Positions 23,032 to 30,182 of a stretch of DNA of 42,601 nt are shown in pieces. Below the pieces are notes generated by a model. That model was not told the origin of the DNA. It ran no database searches and saw only the letters and a list, made by a program, of their open reading frames with translations. The stretch is from JBOGGX01 sp050744245 (lineage in GTDB: Bacteria > Actinomycetota > Acidimicrobiia > Acidimicrobiales > JBOGGX01), in assembly GCA_050744245.1 (NCBI GenBank), contig JBOGGX010000194.1, positions 1 to 42,601 on the forward strand. The letters run 5' to 3'. The stretch's first letter is position 1. Each line of letters starts with the position of its first letter. The translations under genes were made by a program, and so were the position numbers.

Positions 23032-24057
23032 ATGCCGTCGTTCCGCACGGGGACCGTCACCGAACTGCTGCAGGAACGGCGCGGGCTGCAGCGGGTCGGC
23101 ACCACCCTCGGCCGGGCGTTCGTGCTCACCGATCTCACCGGTCCGGTCGACGTGGGCGACGACGTGGTGCTCAACACCACCGCCGTCGACCTCGGGCTGG
23201 GGACGGGTGGCTGGCACATCGTCCACTGGAACCTGGCGCGGCGCGGCTGGGTCGAGCCGGGGCCGGGCCACATCATGAAGCTTCGCTACACGAGCCTCCA
23301 ACGCGACACCGGCGCGCACGAGGAGGCGATCGCCGAGCTGCCGCCCGAGCTGGCGGGCACGCCAGTCGTGGCCTGCACCGTCCACAGCCAGGTGGCCTGC
23401 GTGGCCGCCGCCGTAGCCCACGCCCGACCCGGCACCCGTCTGGCGTACGTCATGACCGACGGCGCCGCGCTCCCGATCGCCGTGTCCGATCTGGTCGCCA
23501 CCTTGACCGAGCGGGCGCTGCTGGCCGGCACGATCACCGCCGGCCACGCCTTCGGCGGCGACCTCGAGGCCGTCACCGTCCCCTCGGCCCTGCTGCTGGC
23601 CCGGGCCGTGCTCGAGGCCGACGCCATCGTGGTCGGCATGGGGCCGGGCGTGGTCGGCACCGGGACGGGGCTCGGCACCACCGCCATCGAGGCGAGCGGG
23701 GTGCTCGACGCGGCCGACGCCATCGGTGGCGATCCGATCCTCGCCGTCCGGGCCTCGAGCGGCGACGCCAGGGATCGCCACCGGGGCATCTCCCACCACG
23801 CCCTCACCGTGCTCCGCCTGGTGCGCGCCCAGGTCACGGTGCCCCTGCCCGTCGGCTTCGAGGGCCGCGACCCGCGGCCGCCCGACCTCGACCGCCATGC
23901 GATCGAGGAGGTCGACGTTCCCGACATGGGCTCGGTGCTCGACCGGGCGGGGCTCAGGGTCACCACCATGGGCCGCGGGCCGGCGACCGACCCGCTGTTC
24001 TTCGCGGCCGCGGGGGCGGCGGGCATCCTCGCCGCCAACCGGGTCGAGGCCTCCTAG
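23032..24057 (+). CDS. DUF3866 family protein
   Basis: Predicted 341-residue soluble protein. It begins MPSFRTGTVTELLQERRGLQ and has an early VGDDVVLNTTAVDLGLGTGG segment, GPGHIMKLRYTSLQ, then VVACTVHSQVACVAAA. The second half has glycine-rich VVGMGPGVVGTGTGLGTTA, and GISHHALTVLRL near 255. The glycine loop and the paired His hint at nucleotide or metal binding, but the function of DUF3866 is not known. The start at 23032 is the first Met after the divergent arfB promoter; the open frame extends further upstream without homology. Its TAG stop is part of the pafB -10 box, so expression of the two is physically linked. Confidence 0.85.
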   Translation: MPSFRTGTVTELLQERRGLQRVGTTLGRAFVLTDLTGPVDVGDDVVLNTTAVDLGLGTGGWHIVHWNLARRGWVEPGPGHIMKLRYTSLQRDTGAHEEAIAELPPELAGTPVVACTVHSQVACVAAAVAHARPGTRLAYVMTDGAALPIAVSDLVATLTERALLAGTITAGHAFGGDLEAVTVPSALLLARAVLEADAIVVGMGPGVVGTGTGLGTTAIEASGVLDAADAIGGDPILAVRASSGDARDRHRGISHHALTVLRLVRAQVTVPLPVGFEGRDPRPPDLDRHAIEEVDVPDMGSVLDRAGLRVTTMGRGPATDPLFFAAAGAAGILAANRVEAS

Positions 24058-24060
24058 ATT
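24055..24060 (+). promoter_or_regulatory. leaderless-type -10 box of pafBC
   Basis: TAGATT seven bases before the ATG of pafB at 24068. Its TAG is the stop codon of the DUF3866 gene. Confidence 0.5.
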
Positions 24061-24067
24061 CTGGTCG

Positions 24068-25018
24068 ATGGCCCAGGCCGACAAGCTCGAGCGGCTGATG
24101 AACCTGCTGGCCACCATGCTCGAGACCCCGAAGCTCCTGTCGGCCGACGATCTCCGCCGGCGGGTGCCGGGCTACCCGGACGAGCTGTCCGCCTTCCGCC
24201 GGGCCTTCGAGCGGGACAAGGACGACCTGCGGGAGATGGGCGTCCCGGTCGAGAAGGCGGAGATTCCTGGCACCCATCCGCCGATCCCCGGCTACCGGGT
24301 ACGGCCCGACCGGTACTACCTCCGCGACCCTGCCCTGGACCCCGACGAGCTGGCCGCCCTCCACCTGGCCCTCGAGGCGGTGCGGTTCGACGGGATCGAG
24401 GGCGGCGGCGCGCTCTGGAAGCTGGGCGGCCGGCCCGACACACCGGGGCCGCGGCCCGCGGGTCCGGCCGAGCTGGTCGACCTGCCCGCCGACGCCAACC
24501 TGGTCGCCCTGTTCTCGGCGGTGAGCGAGCGCCGGTCGGTCAGGTTCTCCTACCGGGGCCCGAAGGGCGTGACCGAGCGGACGCTCGATCCCTACCGGCT
24601 CGACTTCCAGCGGGGCCGCTGGTACGTGACCGGTTACGACCACGACCGTGAGGAGGAGCGCCACTTCCGGCTCGACCGGATGATCGGGGCGGCAACAACG
24701 GGCCGGCCCGGTGCGTTCACGCCCCCGGCGACGACCGTGCCCGGCGTGCGGCTGGCGCCGTGGGAGCTGGGGGAGGGCACCCCGGTCGTGGCCCGCGTGC
24801 TGGTCGACGCCGATCAGGCCGCCCTCGCCCGCACCATGGTGGGCCCAAGCATCGAGGTCGACTCGCGCCCGGACGGCTCGGTGGTGGTGTCGTTGCCGGT
24901 CACCAGTCCCGACGGACTCCGGTCCTTCGTGCTCGGCTTCCTCGACCACGCCGAGGTGCTCGACCCGCCCGAGCTTCGCCAGGAGATGGTCGGCTGGCTC
25001 GAGCGGATCGCCGGTTAG
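24068..25018 (+). CDS. pafB: WYL-domain transcriptional regulator PafB
   Basis: Half of the PafB-PafC activator, which turns on LexA/RecA-independent DNA-damage genes in mycobacteria. The 316-residue protein has an N-terminal winged helix (KLERLMNLLATMLETPKLLSADDLRRRV) followed by a WYL domain. In the WYL domain are VRFSYRGPKGVTERTLDPYRL and the GRWYVTGYDHDREEERHFRLDRM segment with the W-Y signature. A WCX C-terminal domain follows. The start at 24068 has a TAGATT box seven bases upstream. pafC begins four bases after its stop, consistent with a fixed pair. Confidence 0.93.
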   Translation: MAQADKLERLMNLLATMLETPKLLSADDLRRRVPGYPDELSAFRRAFERDKDDLREMGVPVEKAEIPGTHPPIPGYRVRPDRYYLRDPALDPDELAALHLALEAVRFDGIEGGGALWKLGGRPDTPGPRPAGPAELVDLPADANLVALFSAVSERRSVRFSYRGPKGVTERTLDPYRLDFQRGRWYVTGYDHDREEERHFRLDRMIGAATTGRPGAFTPPATTVPGVRLAPWELGEGTPVVARVLVDADQAALARTMVGPSIEVDSRPDGSVVVSLPVTSPDGLRSFVLGFLDHAEVLDPPELRQEMVGWLERIAG

Positions 25019-25022
25019 GACG

Positions 25023-25985
25023 ATGAGCCGGATCTCGGCCAGCCAGCGGGTGCAGCGGCTGCTGTCGCTGCTGCCATGGGTGGCCGCCAACGCCGGCCCG
25101 AGCATCGACGAGGTCTGCGCCCGGTTCGGCATCGGCCGGGCCCAACTGCTCGACGACCTCAGCCTGGCGTCCATGGTCGGGATCTACCCGTACTCGCCCG
25201 ACGCCCTCGTCGAGGCGGTGATCGAGGACGACAGGGTCTGGGTGTACTACCCGCTGTCGTTCGACCGGCCGCTGCGGCTTAGCGCGGCCGAGGCGCTGGC
25301 CCTGCTCGCGGCGGGGCAGGTCGTGCTGCAGGCGCCGGGTGCCGATCGGGACGGCCCGTTGGCCCGCGGGCTGGCCAAGGTGGCCGGGTCGCTCGACGTC
25401 GATCCATCGAGCCAGGTCGACGTGCGGCTGGGCTCGTCGGCGACCACCGTGCTCGAGCGGCTCGACCGGGCCATCCGCGATCGGCGCCAGGTCGAGATCG
25501 ACTACTACACCTACGGCCGCGACGAGCTGACGACGCGGGTCATCGAGCCGTACCGCCTGTGGACCAACCTCGGCACCTGGTACGTCGTGGCCTGGTGCCA
25601 CCGAGCGGGCGGCGAGCGGCAGTTCCGCGTCGACCGGGTTATGAGGTCCGAGGTGCTCGAGACGCCGTTCGCCCACGACGGCGAGGAGCCGACCGTCGCC
25701 GCCTACGAACCGCGGCCCGACGACCCACGGGTCACGATCGAGCTCCCGCCCGACGCCGGCTGGGTCGTCGAGCAGTACCCGCTGGAGGCGGTCGACGAGG
25801 TCGGCGAGGGACGGCTCAGGGTGACGATGGCCATCAGCGGCCGCCCGTGGCTCGAGCGGCTCCTGCTCCGACTGGGCCCATCGGCTCGTCTCGTCGACCA
25901 ACGGGGTGGCGCCGACGACCTCACGACCGCGGCGGCCGAAGCGGCCCGACGGCTCCTGGCCAGATACGCGCAGAACGCCGGCTGA
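25023..25985 (+). CDS. pafC: WYL-domain transcriptional regulator PafC
   Basis: Partner of PafB. Predicted 320 residues: an N-terminal winged helix (RVQRLLSLLPWVAANAGPS...DEVCARFGI), a linker domain, then the WYL domain with VEIDYYTYGRDELTTRVIEPYRLW and GTWYVVAWCHRAGGERQFRVDRV, and a WCX domain. As in other PafC proteins the helix-turn-helix part is less basic than in PafB. The ATG at 25023 follows the pafB stop by four bases. PafBC belongs to the Pup gene neighbourhood but is not required for pupylation itself. Confidence 0.93.
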   Translation: MSRISASQRVQRLLSLLPWVAANAGPSIDEVCARFGIGRAQLLDDLSLASMVGIYPYSPDALVEAVIEDDRVWVYYPLSFDRPLRLSAAEALALLAAGQVVLQAPGADRDGPLARGLAKVAGSLDVDPSSQVDVRLGSSATTVLERLDRAIRDRRQVEIDYYTYGRDELTTRVIEPYRLWTNLGTWYVVAWCHRAGGERQFRVDRVMRSEVLETPFAHDGEEPTVAAYEPRPDDPRVTIELPPDAGWVVEQYPLEAVDEVGEGRLRVTMAISGRPWLERLLLRLGPSARLVDQRGGADDLTTAAAEAARRLLARYAQNAG

Positions 25986-26013
25986 CCTATCCCCGAGCGG
26001 CCCCGAGCGGCGC

Positions 26014-26019
26014 TACCCT
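26014..26019 (+). promoter_or_regulatory. leaderless-type -10 box of lepB
   Basis: TACCCT seven bases before the GTG at 26027. It favours that GTG over the in-frame ATG at 26117. Confidence 0.5.
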
Positions 26020-26026
26020 CGCCGCA

Positions 26027-26695
26027 GTGTCCGCGGCGGAACCCACTTCGGCCCCCGAGGGGCCAGAGCTGCAGCCCGTCCCCGCACGCGAACCGGCCGA
26101 GCCGACGTCGCCGATCATGACCGAATCCGAAGAGCTCACGTCCACCGGCATCCGGCGGTCCCGCCGCAAGCAGGCGAGCCGCCGCAACGCGGTCGAATGG
26201 GCGATCGTGATCTTTGGCGCCGTCCTGGTCGCGATCGTGCTGCGGTGGCTGGTGGTCCAGGCGTTCTACATCCCGTCGGCCTCGATGGAGCCGGCGCTCG
26301 AGATCGGCGACCGCGTGCTGGTCAACAAGCTCGCGTACCGGTTCGGCGAGCCCGGTCGGGGCGACATCGTCGTGTTCGAACGCCCCCCGAACTCGAGCGC
26401 CGGGGTGGTCGACGACCTCATCAAGCGGGTGATCGGACTGCCGGGCGAGACGATCGAGGCCCGCGACGGGGTCGTCGTCGTCGACAGCGTTCCGCTCGAG
26501 GAGCCGTGGTTGCCGGAGGGAACGTTCACCCCGGACTTCGCCCCGGTCGAGGTGCCGGACGACCACGTGTTCGTGCTCGGTGACAACCGCCCGAACTCCG
26601 AGGCGAGCAATCGGTTCGGGCCCGTCGACGACGATCTCGTCGTCGGCCGCGCCTTTGTCAGGATCTGGCCCCTCAACCGGGCCGGCGGCATCTGA
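26027..26695 (+). CDS. lepB: signal peptidase I
   Basis: Membrane enzyme that removes signal peptides of exported proteins. Predicted 222 residues: an unusually long Pro/Glu-rich cytoplasmic N-terminus (about 40 residues), a basic stretch RRSRRKQASRR, one transmembrane helix at about 57-79, then the catalytic region. Ser86 in IPSASMEPAL and Lys133 in DLIKRVIGLPGE form the Ser-Lys dyad. Box E is GDNRPNSEASNRFGPV. If translation began at ATG 26117 the acidic N-terminus would be lost. It lies four genes before tatA and tatC, so both protein-export functions are near each other. Convergent with the glycerophosphodiesterase gene. Confidence 0.94.
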   Translation: MSAAEPTSAPEGPELQPVPAREPAEPTSPIMTESEELTSTGIRRSRRKQASRRNAVEWAIVIFGAVLVAIVLRWLVVQAFYIPSASMEPALEIGDRVLVNKLAYRFGEPGRGDIVVFERPPNSSAGVVDDLIKRVIGLPGETIEARDGVVVVDSVPLEEPWLPEGTFTPDFAPVEVPDDHVFVLGDNRPNSEASNRFGPVDDDLVVGRAFVRIWPLNRAGGI

Positions 26696-26726
26696 GCACG
26701 ACCGCGCCCGGACCCCGGCCGGGTGG

Positions 26727-27440
26727 TCACCCGGCGACGCGGGCGATCGCGGCGGTCATCCGATCGACGTGGTCGCTGTAGACCCCGTCGATGCCGAGGT
26801 CGAGCAGGTCATCGAGCACGCGGTCCAGCTGGGCGTCCCACCCGAACGCCAGCACGCCGAAGCGGTGGAACAGCGTGGTGTGGCCGCCCGTCCAGTCGCT
26901 GTGGTGCAGATTGACCGCGTCCACCCCGGCCGCGGCCAGGTTGGCGGCCCGCCGCTCGGGGCCCTCCGTGACCGCCCGCATCCGGGTCGAGTCGACCAGG
27001 TGGACATCGGGGAAGCGGGCGCGCCAGCCCGCCACCGTCCGCCAGTCGTGATGGCACAGCCAGAGCCGCCCGGCGGCGTCCGCCCCGGCCGCCCGGGCCA
27101 CGGCCACGACCGCGTCGACACCCGCGGGATCCATGACGTCGAGGGAGAGCTCGAACGCGGTGCCGCACTCGGCGTAGAGATCCCCGAGTGACGGGATGTG
27201 GCGGGGCAGCGCCGACCGGGTCATCGTGGGCAACCGTCGTCGCCGCAGGCCGACCTGGCCGTCGTGGTCGAGCACCGGGACGCCGTCGGCGGTGAGCCAG
27301 ACGTCGCTCTCGAGCCCGGCCGCACCCAGCTCGATCGCCAGCCGGAACGCCTCGAGCGTGTTCTCGGGGGCATCCGCCCTGGCCCCGCGATGGGCGAACC
27401 CGATCGGAGGATGGCGAAGCGACGGGAGCCTGGACGGCAT
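26727..27440 (-). CDS. glycerophosphodiester phosphodiesterase
   Basis: Hydrolyses glycerophosphodiesters from lipids to glycerol-3-phosphate and an alcohol. The 237-residue TIM-barrel protein has IGFAHRGARADAPENTLEAF, with His17 and Arg18, the metal-binding Glu44 and Asp46 in GLESDVWLTADG, and His59 in VLDHDG. Later come LSLDVM, LWLCHHDW and the closing GIDGVYSDHVDRM, all standard for the family. There is no signal peptide, so it probably acts in the cytoplasm. A TAGCGT box on the minus strand (27450-27455) lies nine bases upstream of the ATG. Confidence 0.92.
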   Translation of the reverse strand: MPSRLPSLRHPPIGFAHRGARADAPENTLEAFRLAIELGAAGLESDVWLTADGVPVLDHDGQVGLRRRRLPTMTRSALPRHIPSLGDLYAECGTAFELSLDVMDPAGVDAVVAVARAAGADAAGRLWLCHHDWRTVAGWRARFPDVHLVDSTRMRAVTEGPERRAANLAAAGVDAVNLHHSDWTGGHTTLFHRFGVLAFGWDAQLDRVLDDLLDLGIDGVYSDHVDRMTAAIARVAG

Positions 27441-27482
27441 AGCTTCGCGACGCTAACAACGTCGTTCCTGGAGGTGGCACGG

Positions 27483-28574
27483 ATGACCGACCAGCTGCTC
27501 GCCATCGGAACCCGCAAGGGCCTGTTCCTGGCCAGGAGCGGCGACGATCGGTCGACGTGGGAGCTCGATGGGCCCCATTTCCCGGCGCATGCGGTCTACT
27601 CGATCGCCGTCGACACCCGCCGCGACCCGGCCCGGGTGCTGGCCGGCACGCACAGCGAGCACTGGGGCCCGACCGTGTTCCGCTCCGACGACCTCGGACG
27701 GAGGTGGCAGGAGACCGAGGGCGGCGCGGTTCGCTTCTCCGCCGGGAGCGGCGGCGCCCTGCAGCGGGTGTGGCAGCTCCGGCCCGGACCCGCCGACCAG
27801 CCTGACGTCGTGTGGGCGGGGGCCGAGCCCGGGTCGCTGTTCCGCTCCGACGACGGCGGGGCCACCTTCTCGCTGGTGCATGGGCTGTGGAACCACCCGC
27901 ACCGCCCGAAATGGGAACCGGGCGGCGGCGGCCAGTGCCTCCACACGATCGTGCTCCACCCGACCGACCCCGACCGACTGCTGGTGGCCATCTCGACGGG
28001 AGGCGTGTACCGCAGCTCGGACGGCGGAGCCACCTGGGCACCGTCCAACGCCGGCATCGGTGCCGGCCATCTGCCGGACCCCCAACCCGAGTACGGCCAG
28101 TGCGTGCACAAGGTCGCGGCCCACCCCGAGCGACCCGAGCAGCTGTTCCTCCAGAACCACGGTGGGGTCTACCGCAGCGACGACGGCGGGGCGACGTGGC
28201 TGCCCATCGAGGACGGCCTGCCCGCGGTCTTCGGGTTCCCCGTCGTCACCCATCCCCACCGCCCGGGCACCGCGTACCTGTACCCCCTGGTGAGCGACGA
28301 GCACCGGATTCCGCCCGACGCCCGCGTCCGTGTCTACCGCACCGCCGACGCCGGCGAATCATGGGAGCCGCTGACCGAGGGACTTCCGCAGATACATGCG
28401 TTCAGCACAGTTCTGCGCGACGCAATGACCACCGATGACGCCACCCCCGCCGGCGTGTACTTCGGGACCAGGACGGGCGACGTGTTCGCCAGCCGCGATG
28501 AGGGCGACACGTGGTCGGCCGTGGCCAACTTCCTGCCCGACGTGCTCGTCGTGCGGGCGGCGACGCTGGCCTGA
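27483..28574 (+). CDS. Asp-box beta-propeller protein (BNR/sortilin-like repeats)
   Basis: Predicted 363-residue protein without signal peptide or catalytic signature. It contains at least five Asp-box motifs of the type S-x-D-x-G-x-T-W/F: FRSDDLGRRW, FRSDDGGATF, YRSSDGGATW, YRSDDGGATW and YRTADAGESW, with a further SRDEGDTW near the end. This predicts a six- or seven-bladed propeller like those in Vps10/sortilin and sialidases, though the sialidase residues are absent. It has a GGAGGTGG ribosome-binding site. Its TGA overlaps the ATG of the MoaD-like gene by one base (TGATG), so the two are translated together. I infer a shared job but cannot name it. Confidence 0.8.
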   Translation: MTDQLLAIGTRKGLFLARSGDDRSTWELDGPHFPAHAVYSIAVDTRRDPARVLAGTHSEHWGPTVFRSDDLGRRWQETEGGAVRFSAGSGGALQRVWQLRPGPADQPDVVWAGAEPGSLFRSDDGGATFSLVHGLWNHPHRPKWEPGGGGQCLHTIVLHPTDPDRLLVAISTGGVYRSSDGGATWAPSNAGIGAGHLPDPQPEYGQCVHKVAAHPERPEQLFLQNHGGVYRSDDGGATWLPIEDGLPAVFGFPVVTHPHRPGTAYLYPLVSDEHRIPPDARVRVYRTADAGESWEPLTEGLPQIHAFSTVLRDAMTTDDATPAGVYFGTRTGDVFASRDEGDTWSAVANFLPDVLVVRAATLA

Positions 28575-28885
28575 TGCCCGCCACCGTCGGGGTGCGGGTG
28601 CCGGCCAGTCTCAGGGCCTACGCCGGCGGGTCGGCCGTGCTCGACGTCGAGATCGGCGCCGAAGGCGACGAGGCGACGGTGCGTGGGGTCCTCGACCGTC
28701 TCCTCGTGAGCCATCCCGATCTCGAGCGTCGGGTCCGCACCGAGCAGGGCGACCTCCGGCCCCACGTCAACCTGTTCGTCGGGTCCGAGAACATCAGGGA
28801 CCTGGGCGGGCTGGCCACCCCAGTGGGGGACGGGGCCGGCCTCACCATCCTCCCGGCGGTGTCGGGCGGGGACCTCGCCCGCTGA
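28574..28885 (+). CDS. MoaD/ThiS-like ubiquitin-fold protein with a short tail after Gly-Gly
   Basis: Predicted 103 residues with the beta-grasp pattern of sulfur-carrier proteins: VGVRVPASLRAYAGG, VRGVLDRLLVSHPDLERRV, LRPHVNLFVGSENIRDLGG and LTILPAVSGG. In MoaD, ThiS and CysO the chain ends at the Gly-Gly. Here four residues, DLAR, follow Gly98-Gly99, so activation would first need a peptidase, as for carrier proteins trimmed by JAMM-type enzymes. No E1-like (MoeB/ThiF) or JAMM gene is in the window. It is fused by one-base overlap to the upstream propeller gene. Confidence 0.82.
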   Translation: MPATVGVRVPASLRAYAGGSAVLDVEIGAEGDEATVRGVLDRLLVSHPDLERRVRTEQGDLRPHVNLFVGSENIRDLGGLATPVGDGAGLTILPAVSGGDLAR

Positions 28886-28896
28886 GCCCCACCCGT

Positions 28897-28902
28897 TAGC
28901 CT
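28897..28902 (+). promoter_or_regulatory. leaderless-type -10 box of the tat-helY operon
   Basis: TAGCCT seven bases before the ATG of the TatA/B gene at 28910. Confidence 0.5.
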
Positions 28903-28909
28903 GCCTGGC

Positions 28910-29392
28910 ATGTTCAATCTGGGCGGCGGCGAGATCCTGGTGATCCTGCTGCTCGCCCTGATCGTGCTCGGCCCGCAGCGGCTGCCGGAGGCGGCCCGCA
29001 AGCTCGGCACCGCCGTCGGCGAGGTCCGGCGCATGGCCACCGGGTTCCAGAACGAGATCAAGGCCGCCCTCGACGACGCCGAGATCACGACCGGCTCAAC
29101 GCAGGCGACCAACCGCGCTCGACCCGCTACCCGGGCCGCGCTCACGGCCGAAGCCGGATCGACGGCGACGCCACCCACGGCCGAGACGGCCGATGGGCCC
29201 GACCTGGCCGACCTGGTTCAAGCGGAACCGGCCGACATGGCCGATGTCCCGGCCGTGACCGGTGAACCGCCCGACCCGGCCGACCTGGCCGACATCGTCG
29301 AGCCCTCGGCCGACCGGTCACGGGGCGCGAACGACGAGGCCGCCATGACGCCCGACCCCGCCGCGCCCGGCCGCGACGATGCGGTGGCCTAG
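28910..29392 (+). CDS. Sec-independent translocase TatA/TatB family protein (TatB-like)
   Basis: Component of the twin-arginine translocon. The 160-residue protein starts MFNLGGGEILVILLLALIVLGPQRLPEAARKLG: a short N-terminal transmembrane helix with an acidic residue, the hinge GPQRLPE and an amphipathic helix. The Gly-Pro hinge is more typical of TatB than of TatA, which usually has FG-x-KKLP. The C-terminal 100 residues are Ala/Pro/Asp-rich and low in complexity. As only one TatA/B gene accompanies tatC here, another may be elsewhere. It overlaps tatC by 14 bases. Confidence 0.85.
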   Translation: MFNLGGGEILVILLLALIVLGPQRLPEAARKLGTAVGEVRRMATGFQNEIKAALDDAEITTGSTQATNRARPATRAALTAEAGSTATPPTAETADGPDLADLVQAEPADMADVPAVTGEPPDPADLADIVEPSADRSRGANDEAAMTPDPAAPGRDDAVA

Positions 29393-30182
29393 GCGCAAGG
29401 CGCGTCCGGTCCGGCCCCCCGAGGGTCGGATGACGCTCATCGCGCACCTGACCGAACTGCGCAACCGGCTCATCAAGGTGGTGCTGGCCGTGGCCATCGG
29501 CGCGGTCGTCGGCTTCGTCGCCTACGAATGGATCTTCGACATCCTCATCGAGCCGTACCAGCAGCTGTGCGAGGCCGGCATCGGTCAGACGCTCGACGAC
29601 AACTGCCGGCTTCTGGTCACCAACCCGCTCGAGGGGTTCTCGGTCAGGATCAAGGTGTCGACCTATGCCGGCGTCGCCCTGGCCATGCCCGTCATCCTCT
29701 GGCAGATCTGGCGGTTCGTCACGCCGGGCCTCTACGCCCACGAGAAGCGCTACGCCATGCCCTTCGTGACCTCGGCCATGATGCTGTTCATCGCCGGCGC
29801 CGGCATCGCCTACTGGACCATGCCGAAGGCATTGCAGTTCCTCACCGAGATCGGCGGCGAGAACCTGGTGAATGCGTTCTCGCCCGCAAGCTACTTCCAC
29901 CTGATCGTGTACATGATGCTGGCCTTCGGCGTCGGCTTCGAATTCCCGATCGTCCTCATCTTCCTGCAGATGGCCGGCGTGGTCACCACCGCCACCCTGC
30001 GCCGGTTCCGCCGGTACGCCATCGTCGGCATCGCCGTGATGGTGGCCATCGCCACCCCGAGCGGTGACCCGATCAGCATGCTGGCCCTGACGATCCCGAT
30101 GGTGCTGTTCTACGAGATGGCGATCGTCGTCGGTCGGGTGATGGAGCGGCGCCGGGCCACGACCGTTGCCGCCCCGGCGTGA
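29379..30182 (+). CDS. tatC: Sec-independent translocase TatC
   Basis: Core receptor of the twin-arginine pathway. The 267-residue protein has six predicted transmembrane helices. It opens with MTLIAHLTELRNRLIKVVL (the conserved 'HLxELRxR' after a basic N-terminus) and has LIEPYQQL in the first periplasmic loop. FSVRIKVSTYAGVALAMPVI follows, then WRFVTPGLYAHEKRY, and FGVGFEFPIVLIFL with the conserved Phe-Glu-x-Pro. Start ATG 29379 overlaps tatA/B. The stop overlaps the helY start in GTGA, giving the coupled order tat-tat-helY known from mycobacteria. Confidence 0.96.
   Translation: MRWPRRKARPVRPPEGRMTLIAHLTELRNRLIKVVLAVAIGAVVGFVAYEWIFDILIEPYQQLCEAGIGQTLDDNCRLLVTNPLEGFSVRIKVSTYAGVALAMPVILWQIWRFVTPGLYAHEKRYAMPFVTSAMMLFIAGAGIAYWTMPKALQFLTEIGGENLVNAFSPASYFHLIVYMMLAFGVGFEFPIVLIFLQMAGVVTTATLRRFRRYAIVGIAVMVAIATPSGDPISMLALTIPMVLFYEMAIVVGRVMERRRATTVAAPA

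Noticed and set aside
26696..26726. Terminator hairpin between lepB and the glycerophosphodiesterase gene
   Set aside because: Only a five-base CCCGG/CCGGG stem can be drawn in 31 bases, too weak to support.
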